Shown: piece after piece, positions 54,357 through 63,177 of the stretch | Position numbering within the stretch: position 1 is the stretch's first letter | Layout of the letters: each line of letters opens with the position of its first letter | Source of the DNA: Chrysogorgia sp. JL179-B06 | Lineage: Eukaryota > Cnidaria > Anthozoa > Scleralcyonacea > Chrysogorgiidae | Assembly: GCA_035772405.1 (NCBI GenBank) | Contig: JAYKKM010000176.1 | Span: 124,001-188,000, forward strand | DNA length: 64,000 nt | Direction: 5' to 3' | The notes under the pieces: generated by a model | Databases searched by the model: none | What the model was told of the DNA's origin: nothing | Seen by the model: the letters and a program-made list of their open reading frames with translations, nothing else | Made by a program: the position numbers and the translations under genes

Positions 54357-54905
54357 TTAGATAGTACTGTCTCCTTCATTCGGTGGTTTCCCCTCAGGGG
54401 TTTCCCCTCTTGCCATGTGACTAAGTACGTGTTTACTAGTTGTCAGTCCACCTGATAACAACCCTAGATAAGGGAGGTAGGGGGATATATATGATATAAT
54501 CTTCTCTACATCTCTTTTAAGTAGTTGGTCAGTAATCAACTCTTTTTCGAGCTTTTCAGGTGATTCAATAGCGTTGAACCCTCCTAACGCGTGGGCGAAC
54601 TTACTTATTAAAAGATCACATAGGAACGCGTTCGCTTTCTCCATTCTTTTTACCTCCCATTCTTCATAGATCTTGTTGATAACTTTAGATGAGGCCTTTT
54701 TGATATAGGCGACGGATTGGTCTATCTCACCGTCTTCTGAGAGTCTTTTTAGTTCGTTTCGTTTTTTGTCTACATCAGTTTGCGGAGTGTCGTCAACTTG
54801 TGGTGTATCGATTTGTGGTTCGTCGATCACTTCCTGTTCTGCTTCTTGTATGTCTTCGATGAGTTCGTCAATTGTCTCAGGATTTTTTGTCTTACGTCTT
54901 GGCAT
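54357..54905 (-). CDS. Unknown 182-residue acidic protein of the Polinton-type element
   Basis: It opens with basic MPRRKTKNPE, then a long acidic stretch (ELIEDIQEAEQEVIDEPQID), a helical middle, and a hydrophobic ISPYLPYLGLLSGGLTTSK segment near residues 138-157. Its start overlaps the end of the ATPase frame by 14 nt. TATAGTATA lies just upstream of the ATG (54910-54919 on the plus strand). The gene position beside ATPase and capsid suggests a virion or assembly role; the family is unknown. Confidence 0.6.
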   Translation of the reverse strand: MPRRKTKNPETIDELIEDIQEAEQEVIDEPQIDTPQVDDTPQTDVDKKRNELKRLSEDGEIDQSVAYIKKASSKVINKIYEEWEVKRMEKANAFLCDLLISKFAHALGGFNAIESPEKLEKELITDQLLKRDVEKIISYISPYLPYLGLLSGGLTTSKHVLSHMARGETPEGKPPNEGDSTI

Positions 54906-55360
54906 GTCCTATACTATACGACGTGTTTTGTTTTCGCGGAATAACTAATTCATACGAGTATGGATGTCTTAGAAGTATCTCCAATCTTGCGTACTCGTTG
55001 TCTTTCAACTGTTTTATTATTTTCTGAATTTCCGCTTTATCAACTCCATTGAGATAATCGTCTACGATAATTTTCATATCGTTTCTATTAGGGTTGTAGA
55101 ATGTTACTAACTTTGAGATGTTCTCACGGTATGGTTTACTAATTGAGGTTAGTTGTTGTGTTATGACTATTGTGGATAGGTTGTAGTGTCTAGCACTAAA
55201 GGCTAGTTTAACTAGTTCGCTTGTTCTGTTTTTAACATCCTGTCCACCAGCACAATCATCTAATATTATTAGTGAGTTGGTACCTTTATAAGTGTTAGTC
55301 ACATGTTTGAGGACTACGTTGACCTTGTCTTGCTCACACTGAATAGCGATAAAGTCTGGG
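54892..55360 (-). pseudogene. Packaging ATPase, C-terminal part (frame-shifted)
   Basis: A32-type (FtsK/HerA-like) ATPases drive DNA into the capsid. This frame, open from about 55360, holds the Walker B strand SLIILDDCAGG and a following ITQQLTS segment (the sensor-like Q common in this family), then FYNPNRNDMKIIVDDYLNG and a basic tail. It is in a different frame from the Walker A part; the shift falls within about 15 bp of 55360. Both halves are otherwise well kept, so the break is recent or a sequence error. Confidence 0.8.
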
Positions 55361-55528
55361 TCTCAAGTATTTCCACTCTATGTACGTCTTATTCCATTCG
55401 AACGTTGGGCATATAAGAATGATGAAATCGAAGTGATTCATGTAGTATTTCTCTATCATATCCAAGAGGTAGTACGTTTTACCGCAGGCTGTCATGCCAA
55501 CAATCAGCATGTTAAAAGGTGTTTTCAT
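55334..55528 (-). pseudogene. Packaging ATPase, N-terminal part (frame-shifted)
   Basis: From MKTPFNMLIVGMTACGKTYY: the Walker A GMTACGKT is at residues 11-18, followed by FDFIILICPTFEWNKTYIEW. GMTxxGKT near the N-terminus is the form seen in Polinton and related virus ATPases. The frame ends in a stop after 64 codons. The start has TATAGTATTC upstream and lies 16 bp after the stop of the capsid frame. Confidence 0.85.
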
Positions 55529-55544
55529 ATAGAATACTATATGT

Positions 55545-56146
55545 TTAGTACTGGATTGATTGTAGATCGTTGTTGATGAAGTTTACGAGACCATCGGAGA
55601 GTACGAATATTCTACACATAACGTTCGCTGTTGTGGCTTCTTTATTGATTTCCATCAATATTCCTGACTGGGTGTTCACGATCCTTTTTCCAGTTGCAAC
55701 TTTCACGTTATCTTCGATAGATCTAAGGTCAACAACCAAAGCGAAACCGTCTTTGTAAAACTTTTGAACAGTCATATGCTGGTCGGAGTCTAGTCCTTGT
55801 CCGAATAGTCTTTTCGCTTCTCCCCAGAGTCTTGATTTCGGTATTCCTTGACTGTAGACCATGTTTGGTACACCTTCAATAGTGAGTTTCACCGACTCTA
55901 TGTTTGGGTAGACGAACTCCTCACTGTCAGTTCTTGTCTTATTTGTGAAGAGTAGAACGACGGCTTTCATCGATTTTCTTGGTAGGTTAATGTTCTCGTT
56001 TACGAGTGTGATTCCCTTATCCCACTCCACAGTCTTCATTAGTGTGATGTGTTCGTATGATAGAGACCTTCCAGACGCGTATAGAGATGATACTTCGTCA
56101 GCAATCTCTTGATTCTCGATAGTTTCGTACTCCAACTCAAGGTTCT
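55545..56146 (-). pseudogene. Major capsid protein, C-terminal half (frame-shifted)
   Basis: The second jelly-roll half: LEYETIENQEIADEVSSLYA, then SLSYEHITLMKTVEWDKG, NLPRKSMKAVVLLFTN, YPNIESVKLTIEGVPNMVYS and ATTANVMCRIFVLSDGL to NDLQSIQY. I recognise the pair of frames as the double-jelly-roll capsid type of animal Polinton-like elements. It sits one frame away from the N-terminal half. No credible independent start is seen, so a single ancestral gene of about 410 codons is inferred. Confidence 0.78.
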
Positions 56147-56785
56147 CTAACGTATAGCTATAGCCACAGCTGATCCAGATTGAGCCACCATAATATCAGA
56201 CGCTTTTGGGAGTGTGATTATATACCTGAAATTGTTGTTCATGTTGTATGGTGCGTATAGACCATGATCTTCTAGAATCTTGTCGATTTGAACCTTTTGT
56301 TTAGTGTTATGGATGGAGAACATCAGACCATCACTAACTTTTTGCACGTCTCCACTGGTCGCACCACTGTCATCCTTTGAGATTAGCTTTCGAAGGTTCT
56401 CGTTTGCTATACCGTATTCGACCATCTGGTCTCGCTCACTGTTAGGTTTCCAGAGGTCTTTGTACGTACCGATGACGCTTTCACCACTATTGTCGTACAC
56501 GGACTCACCAGCTAGTTTTACCACCAGTCTCTCAAATAGTAGTTTCGAAAGGTTGTTAAGAAACCATGATTTCGCATTCGAACTCTTAAAGTCGAATAGA
56601 ATATGGAGACTAGAGGGTACCAAACAAGTGTTACCCTTTGTTTTCGGGATATCGATGTATAACTCTTCTCCTGGATTGGCTTTGTTGGGGTTTAGCGTTA
56701 CAACGTTACGGGCTCTTACGCCTTTGATAGTAGAAATTTCGCGGCGTCTATATCCAGGAAGCAACTCTTTCTCGTTAGTATTCAT
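56147..56785 (-). pseudogene. Major capsid protein, N-terminal half (frame-shifted)
   Basis: It starts MNTNEKELLPGYRRREISTI, then TLNPNKANPGEELYIDIPK, SSLHILFDFKSSNAKSWFLN, LFERLVVKLAGESVYDN and DHGLYAPYNMNNNFRYIITL. The mature shell protein would form hexon-like trimers. The frame ends SGSAVAIAIR and a stop at 56147. The C-terminal half begins within a few bases in another frame, near a GCTATAGCTATA direct repeat that may be the site of the indel. The start is supported by TATAATATATAGT just upstream of the ATG. Confidence 0.8.
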
Positions 56786-56807
56786 ACTATATATTATAAC
56801 ACATGTT

Positions 56808-58238
56808 TTATTTCCTCTGTTTGTACTGGTCGTAGACGAACCAAGCTAGTGCTATCGCTAGGATCCATAAATTAGACGCTAACCAAGATATGCCTGCAGC
56901 TCCCCACTTTAGCGCAGTTGCCACCACGTTTAGCAGTCCAGCCAGTAGAGGACCAGCCTTTGTGGCTAGGTTAGCTATAGCTTTTCCTAATTTTCCAAGT
57001 GCTTGACCACCTTTGAAGACAACACTTCTAGCTGATATTATGATTGTGGTGATAAAAGAGGCTATGGTTATTCCTAGAGCTGAGGCGCCTAACCAATTTT
57101 CTCTAAACCACTCCTTTATTTTTTGTAACCGAGTGATGTCCTCTTCCTGTTGTTCTCTAACCTCCTCACGTTCCAATTGATTTAAGGTTCGATCCTTAGC
57201 TATCTCGAGACCTGTCAATCGCTCAAACAATTCTCTCCTCTCTATGGAACCGTGTTCCTCTCTTTTCATGTCGTCTGTAGTCTTGTCAATAGCGTCCTGA
57301 AAATGGTCGGCTTGTGCTTTTAGAAATAGTGGTCTAGTGCGTGGGTCGATTGTATCACTTGGGTTTAGGACACCTATTAACTCACGATTCTCTTCTTCTG
57401 TTAACCCAAATACGTTATTATAGTTCACTTCTGTTTCAATTACTGGGAAGTCCTCACTTGAAACTGTGGTGTCTTCTGTTCTATCGTCAGTTGTTGGGGT
57501 GTCTACTGTTATAACGTCAGTTGTTGTTGTGTCGGGGATTTGTCCAACTAACTTCTTAAACTGCTCAATCGCACTTTTACTTCTACTGTCTGTACTGTAT
57601 ATTAAACCATTTTTTCCAGGTTTTAGTATTAGTTTAGGTCTCAAATATCCACCGTCTTCTCCTACCGGTTTGAAAAGAATAGAACCTGAGGGTGTCACAT
57701 ATGACCTATTGACTATATTCCTTGACACGTCGTCATTACTGAGTCTTTTTTTATACAACCTATGTATTTTCTTATCTATTAGATTGGTTCTTTTTACACC
57801 ATTTACTATTAACTTTTTATTGTCTCCTTTTAGTTCTTTCAGTCTTCTTTCGATTTCATTCGCCTCTTCGAAAGCTAAATTGAAGCTCTCATCGTGGACG
57901 TCACCATATGTTGCCGGTTCAGGAAACACTACTGTTGGAGCCTCAGCGGTGACATTACTACCCTTACTAGTGATTAACACTGTTTTCCCATCTTTTCCGT
58001 CTGTGAATAATGTCTCCATATATTTTATTCTGTCTTGTACTCTGTGTGATATGTCTCTCTTCTCCATCTCTCGTTCTACCCTAGTGATTCTGTCGAATGT
58101 ACCACTATATTCTGGTCTTGTCTCGTCTCCCGTGAGTGTGTTATTGAGCATGTTAAACTCTTCTTCTAACTGTTTGTCTGTATATTTCTCGAACTTGTCA
58201 CGGTCTTGCATTTCGATTTCATCGAGTCCTTCAGCCAT
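56808..58238 (-). CDS. 476-residue coiled-coil and membrane protein of the Polinton-type element
   Basis: The N-terminal 340 residues are charged and likely helical (MAEGLDEIEMQDRDKFEKYT, then RVEREMEKRDISHRVQDRIK), with a Thr-rich linker (TTTDVITVDTPTTDDRTEDT). The C-terminal 100 residues carry hydrophobic segments: ASALGITIASFITTIIISA, a Gly/Ala-rich amphipathic stretch (GPLLAGLLNVVATALKWGAA) and SNLWILAIALAWFVYDQYK. It lies between integrase and capsid genes, 22 bp before the capsid start. A membrane-active minor virion protein is plausible by position and shape; no family is recognised. AGTAGTATATA precedes the ATG. Confidence 0.7.
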   Translation of the reverse strand: MAEGLDEIEMQDRDKFEKYTDKQLEEEFNMLNNTLTGDETRPEYSGTFDRITRVEREMEKRDISHRVQDRIKYMETLFTDGKDGKTVLITSKGSNVTAEAPTVVFPEPATYGDVHDESFNLAFEEANEIERRLKELKGDNKKLIVNGVKRTNLIDKKIHRLYKKRLSNDDVSRNIVNRSYVTPSGSILFKPVGEDGGYLRPKLILKPGKNGLIYSTDSRSKSAIEQFKKLVGQIPDTTTTDVITVDTPTTDDRTEDTTVSSEDFPVIETEVNYNNVFGLTEEENRELIGVLNPSDTIDPRTRPLFLKAQADHFQDAIDKTTDDMKREEHGSIERRELFERLTGLEIAKDRTLNQLEREEVREQQEEDITRLQKIKEWFRENWLGASALGITIASFITTIIISARSVVFKGGQALGKLGKAIANLATKAGPLLAGLLNVVATALKWGAAGISWLASNLWILAIALAWFVYDQYKQRK

Positions 58239-58244
58239 TATATA

Positions 58245-59324
58245 CTACTCGATGTTTTGAATATCACTCTCTAGTATCCATGAGTTGTGTTTGCTGTCGT
58301 AGCCAAGCCACTTGACTAAGACCATTTTCTTACCTCCCACCTTCTTTCTCTTCACTATCCTCTCAACTTTATATACATCGTCTTTTTTATCGACGACCGA
58401 CAACTCTTCCTCGTAGAACTTACCAGTGATGGATTCCCCTTCATGGTCTTCTATCTCATACACGGTAGGGTCACCACGCATAACCTTTGATACTTTGAAT
58501 AGCTCCTCAGTGAAGTTAGCCTCATACCCTTTTGCGAATATGCTTTTGTACTTTGATATCCTGACAGTCTCACCTACTTTGAACTTTGGCAGTGGGTAGT
58601 CACCGAAATGGTGTCCAAACAATGTCGTCCATACTTCGTTTTCGTTTTTCTTACTAACGTCTTTAGGTTTCATTAGAATAGTACTGTGTTTGGTATTATT
58701 GTAATTTTCAACGAGTTGGTCTAAAATGTCAATCCACTTGTACGTTCCTTTACTGTAGAAGTACTTCCACATAGACGTCTTGAGTGTTCTGTTAAACCTT
58801 TCCACGACTGCTGCCTTTTTATCAGAGTTCGTGCTGAAGTACTTCACATTGTGTTTATCCAATAGATCCTTCACACCAACGTTATAGAATTCCTTACCGT
58901 CGTCAAACTGAACCAGCTTTGGATACTCGCCAAATCTAACCTTAGCCTTCTCTAGTAACTCTGTTACAGCCTTAGTCATGTTTTTCGTATCTTTCCTATA
59001 GACAGGTATTGCGAAAGCATACCTACTAAGGATCTCAGTGGCTGTTAGTATCCAGTAGTACCTGTTGTTCTTATGCTTGTACTTGCCCATGTCAACCAAG
59101 TCCATCTGTATCTGCTCACCCAGATAGTCAACAAATGTTTGTCTAAACTTATGTTTCTTAACAACTGGTTTGTACCTGGTGTACGTGTCTTGAGATTTTA
59201 GCCAATCCTTTATCTTTGTCCTACTAACGTTTAGACCGTCTTCTTGTGCCTTTTGGTACAGCCTCTCAGCAGACTGGTAACCAGTTGATGGGTTGTAGTA
59301 AATATCTCTTAGTTCTTGCTCCAT
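58245..59324 (-). CDS. Polinton-type integrase with C-terminal chromodomain
   Basis: A retroviral-type DDE recombinase that joins element ends to host DNA. In the numbering from 59330, an N-terminal helical module (DIYYNPSTGYQSAERLYQKA, then SRTKIKDWLKSQDTYT) precedes the rve core with D77 (QMDLVDM), D143 (QFDDGKEF) and E177 (VVERFNRT). An SH3-like part follows (FKVGETVRISKYKSIFAKGY) and a chromodomain at about 318-360 (VYKVERIVKRKK...VLVKWLGYDSKHNSWI). All three catalytic acids are present and the frame is intact. The ATG at 59324 is preferred over the GTG at 59330, as it is the first ATG and starts 5 bp after the stop of the gene before. Confidence 0.92.
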   Translation of the reverse strand: MEQELRDIYYNPSTGYQSAERLYQKAQEDGLNVSRTKIKDWLKSQDTYTRYKPVVKKHKFRQTFVDYLGEQIQMDLVDMGKYKHKNNRYYWILTATEILSRYAFAIPVYRKDTKNMTKAVTELLEKAKVRFGEYPKLVQFDDGKEFYNVGVKDLLDKHNVKYFSTNSDKKAAVVERFNRTLKTSMWKYFYSKGTYKWIDILDQLVENYNNTKHSTILMKPKDVSKKNENEVWTTLFGHHFGDYPLPKFKVGETVRISKYKSIFAKGYEANFTEELFKVSKVMRGDPTVYEIEDHEGESITGKFYEEELSVVDKKDDVYKVERIVKRKKVGGKKMVLVKWLGYDSKHNSWILESDIQNIE

Positions 59325-59329
59325 ATACA

Positions 59330-59974
59330 CTACGTGATGTGTAAATCTAGCAGCACCTCACCAACGTTAACACTGTTATCGTCCTGATCTGTTATCTTGA
59401 ACTCTAGTTGGTTGATAACTCCTTTGTTTATTGGGATTTTCGACCCAACACCAAAATGTTGTACAGAGTCCTTTAATGTCTGTGTGCTAGTTATTGGCAG
59501 TACTGCGATACAACCACTTTTGCTACCATTAACTATGTTCTTAGACCTGTCCACGATACTAGACGTTACTTGTACGTATTTCAGTCCTCTGTTAACGTTC
59601 ACAACGTTAGGACTGGTTTTTGTGGTGGCTATTGTAGTGTTTTCGTCCAACCCTAAAAGTTGTCCAAATTTAAACAGTTCTATTCGTTGATCAGTTGTTA
59701 TCGTACACGTCGAGTCATGTCTGTTAGCCACTAGCTTCACGTCTCCTAACTCTTTCAAGTCGTCGGCGATCATTTTAAAGGTGTGGTACCCAGGACTAAA
59801 AACGTGGTCACTACTGTTGTAAGTTATCTTGTTGTTAGCTGTGGTTACGTTAACATAGTCCCAAAAGATGGTTGCCTCCTTCACTAGTAAGTGAGGGTCT
59901 AAGTTAGTTGCTAGAGTTGACTCTGGTAGGTCTACAGTTTTAGTTGAGCCACTAATCAATACTACCACTCTCAT
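59330..59974 (-). CDS. Candidate minor capsid (penton-like) protein
   Basis: 214 residues, rich in beta-prone stretches: VVVLISGSTKTVDLPES, FSPGYHTFKMIADDLKELGD, LKYVQVTSSIVDRSKNIVNG and a terminal INQLEFKITDQDDNSVNVGE. Length and beta content fit the single-jelly-roll minor capsid protein of Polintons, and it heads the block that includes the capsid protein and ATPase. The assignment is an inference from size, composition and context. Its start lies only 17 bp from the start of the divergent plus-strand gene. Confidence 0.5.
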   Translation of the reverse strand: MRVVVLISGSTKTVDLPESTLATNLDPHLLVKEATIFWDYVNVTTANNKITYNSSDHVFSPGYHTFKMIADDLKELGDVKLVANRHDSTCTITTDQRIELFKFGQLLGLDENTTIATTKTSPNVVNVNRGLKYVQVTSSIVDRSKNIVNGSKSGCIAVLPITSTQTLKDSVQHFGVGSKIPINKGVINQLEFKITDQDDNSVNVGEVLLDLHIT

Positions 59975-59991
59975 ATAACGTACGGTATATT
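59975..59991. promoter_or_regulatory. 17-bp divergent start region
   Basis: ATAACGTACGGTATATT separates the ATGs of two divergent genes. It contains the palindrome AACGTACGGT/ACCGTACGTT in part, and TATA-like steps on both strands. Leaders must be extremely short or the promoters must overlap the opposing coding regions. Confidence 0.55.
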
Positions 59992-61620
59992 ATGATGGAT
60001 GCTTTCAAAAGAAAGTATCCTTATGCTGACAAGAATAGGTTTTTTCTTGACGTCGACGACAATATGCATATACATATATTCTTCGTGACGAAAACTAATA
60101 TTGGTGACGTTAGTGTAGACTCGAGTAGGTTTAAGAGTAATCCGGAGTATACTAAGTATCTAACGATAAACAAACCAATGATAGTTAACCAGAAAGAGAT
60201 AGCTAACGCCGTACGTGTGGCTAAGCTGAATCTAGTCAAAAAGTACCCTCACATCACTTTGAGTAAGTTTGAGTTCGATCCAACTGTCTCACAAGATGGT
60301 GAGGTTAATGGCGTTGACATATATTTTAGAAACAACGACATCATAAGCACGAACATAACTAGTGATACCTTCAAAAACGACAAGAGTATGTGGGTTTGGT
60401 TACACAACAACAAATCTCCAAAAGGTAACGACAAGTTTCCAGAAATATGGTTATCTGGTGGAACTATCCAACCACTATCAAAAGGTCGCAAGAATCACTG
60501 GGGACTTTGGGATGGCTATCCAACGAAAAACGTGTTGAACTACCCAGTGAATAACTTTAGAGTCTTCGTTAATCGAAAGAGCTACTTTCTCTCAAAGCTA
60601 CCAATATTACAAATCACCACTTCAAAGACAAAGTCAAAGTGGGACGACAACGAGAGCTACTATAGAGTAGTGTTTGCAACATATTGTGCAAGTTTCTGTT
60701 GTGGAGTGTCGTTACAACACTTATCACCGTCGCAAGAAGTCCACCCTGTTATCACAAGTGTGATGAGGTTCCATCTGTACTTTACTGTTAGAAGACTTCT
60801 AAGAAGGATGGAAGGTGGTGAGAGTATGAGATCGATAAGTAGAGAGTTTGATGCTGGAGAATTGTATGGTAAGACAGACAAGATTCCTAAAAAGCATTAC
60901 TATCAGGGTAAAGTCCTTGCTGACGGTACAACAGGTGAGGAGAGAGTCTTCACGATTAATGACGTTAAGAACGACTACAAACGATACGTTCCTCTGGTGT
61001 CGAATGGTTTCACCAACATTGGGAGACAATACCTAAACCAGTCTATAGAAGCCTTTGTTTACTCTACACTTGGTGCACAAGCGAGGACACGTGTGTCAGT
61101 CGTTGGTGATTCAGCAGGTAGTCTAGAGACTCAACAAGAGTTCCGAAAGTTGGTGGAGGATAGTGTTATAAACTACGACGTTTCAACATGGATTCTCAAC
61201 ATGAACAAGTCGATTAAAGACACTAACGTTGTCCAAAACCTTGCACTGTCACCGTCTACGTGGTTAATGCCAAGTAACGTTGTAATCCTCAAGAACAAAA
61301 TCGCTGGGTACAACAACCTATTGAAGACTGCCACACAGAGTATGAAGTTTGGAGTAAACAGTGGGTTAAACTACACAGAAACGACGGAGGTTAAGAAAGT
61401 ACACCAAGAAGGTGGAGAGCATCTGGAGACACTTGATAAACCAAAGGTGACGAATCGTCTGACACCAAACGTGACACATCAGGAGACACTTGATAAACCA
61501 AAGGTGACACACCGTCTGGAGGTATCAAAGGCGACACCAGGTGACAACACGACAGAGTTGGGGCTAATTCTAGTGGTTTCGGCTGTGTCTGGCTATTTAG
61601 TGAGCAAATATGTGTTATAA
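59992..61620 (+). CDS. 542-residue tail-anchored protein of the Polinton-type element
   Basis: Family not recognised. The N-terminal 250 residues look like a folded alpha/beta domain (KRKYPYADKNRFFLDVDDNM, KFPEIWLSGGTIQPLSKG). The middle has a Cys-bearing YCASFCCGVSLQHL and a basic RFHLYFTVRRLLRRMEGGES. Near the C-terminus are two copies of ETLDKPKVT-RL (about residues 482-512), then a single hydrophobic segment LGLILVVSAVSGYLVSKYVL at the very end, giving a tail anchor with no signal peptide. It is first in the plus-strand block with the fibre-like gene, so a virion surface or membrane role is plausible. Confidence 0.65.
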   Translation: MMDAFKRKYPYADKNRFFLDVDDNMHIHIFFVTKTNIGDVSVDSSRFKSNPEYTKYLTINKPMIVNQKEIANAVRVAKLNLVKKYPHITLSKFEFDPTVSQDGEVNGVDIYFRNNDIISTNITSDTFKNDKSMWVWLHNNKSPKGNDKFPEIWLSGGTIQPLSKGRKNHWGLWDGYPTKNVLNYPVNNFRVFVNRKSYFLSKLPILQITTSKTKSKWDDNESYYRVVFATYCASFCCGVSLQHLSPSQEVHPVITSVMRFHLYFTVRRLLRRMEGGESMRSISREFDAGELYGKTDKIPKKHYYQGKVLADGTTGEERVFTINDVKNDYKRYVPLVSNGFTNIGRQYLNQSIEAFVYSTLGAQARTRVSVVGDSAGSLETQQEFRKLVEDSVINYDVSTWILNMNKSIKDTNVVQNLALSPSTWLMPSNVVILKNKIAGYNNLLKTATQSMKFGVNSGLNYTETTEVKKVHQEGGEHLETLDKPKVTNRLTPNVTHQETLDKPKVTHRLEVSKATPGDNTTELGLILVVSAVSGYLVSKYVL

Positions 61621-61624
61621 CATA

Positions 61625-62572
61625 ATGAGTCTAAGTTATGGATTTGAGGACAGAGACTACGAGAGTGACAAAATACTAAGAAGAGCGAAGAGACATCTAG
61701 ACAGTGACCCTAAGTTAAGCGTGAGCGGTGGGAGGATGTCTGGAGACATAGATATGGCGTTCAGGACACTCAAAAACATAGCAGATCCAGAAGATGATTG
61801 GGATGCTATCAATAAAAAAGTGTTGGAGTCCGTATACTTATCGCAATACTTTAGAACGCAATCCCACAACGTTCTATTTGATTTTAACGTCACAAACCAT
61901 GCTGTGAGTATGGTGGAATACCATAGTGGAACAAATAAAGTGAAAACCATTAGAGATAAAACGAATATGTTAGTACAATACGATCCAACGTATGGTCCTA
62001 TTATTGGTGTTAACAACGGTCATAGCTTCCTATCCCCCGAAATAACTCCAATTCCGTTTGAAGTTGGAGTACATTTTAACTGTCCACGTATGCAATACTG
62101 TGACATATCCGTTTTCGTGGTAGTTAGGTTAGCCATGAGGGTAACTACTAAAGATTGGGAGGCGATTATCTCAAACGATGACGGATCGTGGGACAAATAC
62201 ATAGGATACAAAGGAGGTGATAAATTATCATATGGTGGTGGCTCTCCAGCAAAGGAGTACACGTGTACAATCCCAAACAACATCGACACCACCAAGAAAC
62301 ATATGATATCAATACATTGGCGGATGGGTAACTCCTACGTTAAGGTGAACAACATAAGATCAACAGACTCAGACTTCACAGCTAATTACGAAGAGATAGG
62401 GTCTCCTTACGTAACGATCTTTGGAGTTCATCGACCAAGAGTACCACTAGCACCCTACAAGTACCCGTCTATGATAGAGTTCTACGGTGTTAGGATTGTC
62501 TCTGGCTACATGACGAGCCGAGACATAATATTAGTTGGTAGAGATATGATGAAGGAATATGATGTGAGCTAA
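61625..62572 (+). CDS. Fibre-like protein with phage-tail-fibre-type N-terminus
   Basis: 315 residues from the ATG at 61625. The N-terminal SGGRMSGDIDMAFRTLKNIA followed by DPEDDWDAINKKV has the layout GGxMSGDIDM...xxNxxDPxxxxDAxxKK found at the shaft of many phage tail fibres. The rest (about 90-315) is beta-rich and jelly-roll-like (VLFDFNVTNHAVSMVEYHSG, ISIHWRMGNSYVKVNNIRST), as in LamG/concanavalin-type lectin folds. An attachment fibre is inferred. An upstream ATG at 61610 overlaps the gene before; the ATG at 61625 is chosen because GTTATAACATA lies directly before it, as before other genes here. Confidence 0.65.
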   Translation: MSLSYGFEDRDYESDKILRRAKRHLDSDPKLSVSGGRMSGDIDMAFRTLKNIADPEDDWDAINKKVLESVYLSQYFRTQSHNVLFDFNVTNHAVSMVEYHSGTNKVKTIRDKTNMLVQYDPTYGPIIGVNNGHSFLSPEITPIPFEVGVHFNCPRMQYCDISVFVVVRLAMRVTTKDWEAIISNDDGSWDKYIGYKGGDKLSYGGGSPAKEYTCTIPNNIDTTKKHMISIHWRMGNSYVKVNNIRSTDSDFTANYEEIGSPYVTIFGVHRPRVPLAPYKYPSMIEFYGVRIVSGYMTSRDIILVGRDMMKEYDVS

Positions 62573-62577
62573 GATAT

Positions 62578-63147
62578 ATGAGGAAGAAGTCAGTTGTTGT
62601 TTTCAATCACATATCAAAAGATATGTCAGAGGAAGAGGTGCTAGAGCTCAAACGATTGTACGCGTACTACCACAAACTAGAAGCCTGTTACAAATGGAAA
62701 TACAAGAGGTTGAAGAAAGTTAAACTATCGTTAAACATGATTAGCATAGGGTTAACGACAGTGGGGATTGTAGCTGGATCGATAACCGCTAACCCTCTAA
62801 TCATTGCTTGTATTAGTGGTCCTGGTGTGATCATCCAAGGCTACTTGGCTAAATCCAATCTGACGAGTAGAGTGGAGCATTGCAAGTTTGCTCACACTAG
62901 CTACAAAAAGATACTGACACAACTAAGATCGTATCTTAGAGGTCTTCCTTACAACGAGTCAATGTTCCTCTCAGACGTTAAAGTGTTGGACGATAATGTG
63001 ACTGACTTATGTCCACCAATCAATGGAATGGTGAAAAGGTACAACAAAGTATACGAGACACAAGGGGGGCGCGATTCACGCCCCCCTTTAAACGCGGGTC
63101 TACACGTAATAACCAGTGATGTGTCAGTCGACAAGTTCCAAGAGTAG
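62578..63147 (+). CDS. 189-residue protein with two membrane helices
   Basis: A charged helical start (SEEEVLELKRLYAYYHKLEA, then CYKWKYKRLKKVKLS) is followed by two hydrophobic helices: LNMISIGLTTVGIVAGSI and PLIIACISGPGVIIQGYLA. A further helical part follows (CKFAHTSYKKILTQLRSYLR). The helix, hairpin of two membrane segments, helix layout is reminiscent of SLATT-type domains, but I would not assign it on this alone. The C-terminal 35 codons span a G6/C6 hairpin (63062-63088). Starts 5 bp after the fibre-like gene; AAGATAT precedes the ATG. Confidence 0.6.
   Translation: MRKKSVVVFNHISKDMSEEEVLELKRLYAYYHKLEACYKWKYKRLKKVKLSLNMISIGLTTVGIVAGSITANPLIIACISGPGVIIQGYLAKSNLTSRVEHCKFAHTSYKKILTQLRSYLRGLPYNESMFLSDVKVLDDNVTDLCPPINGMVKRYNKVYETQGGRDSRPPLNAGLHVITSDVSVDKFQE
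63062..63088. repeat. G6/C6 hairpin inside the two-helix gene
   Basis: AAGGGGGGCG (63062-63071), loop CGATTCA, CGCCCCCCTT (63079-63088): a perfect 10-bp stem within coding sequence (GGRDSRPPL). Confidence 0.85.
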
Positions 63148-63177
63148 GTGCTTAGAATTATTACCATCAATTAGCTC

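Noticed and set aside
57466..58260. 264-codon plus-strand frame opposite the 476-residue gene
   Set aside because: Shadow frame. The minus-strand gene has the start motif, the spacing and a sensible protein; the plus frame is Ser/Leu/Val-rich antisense.
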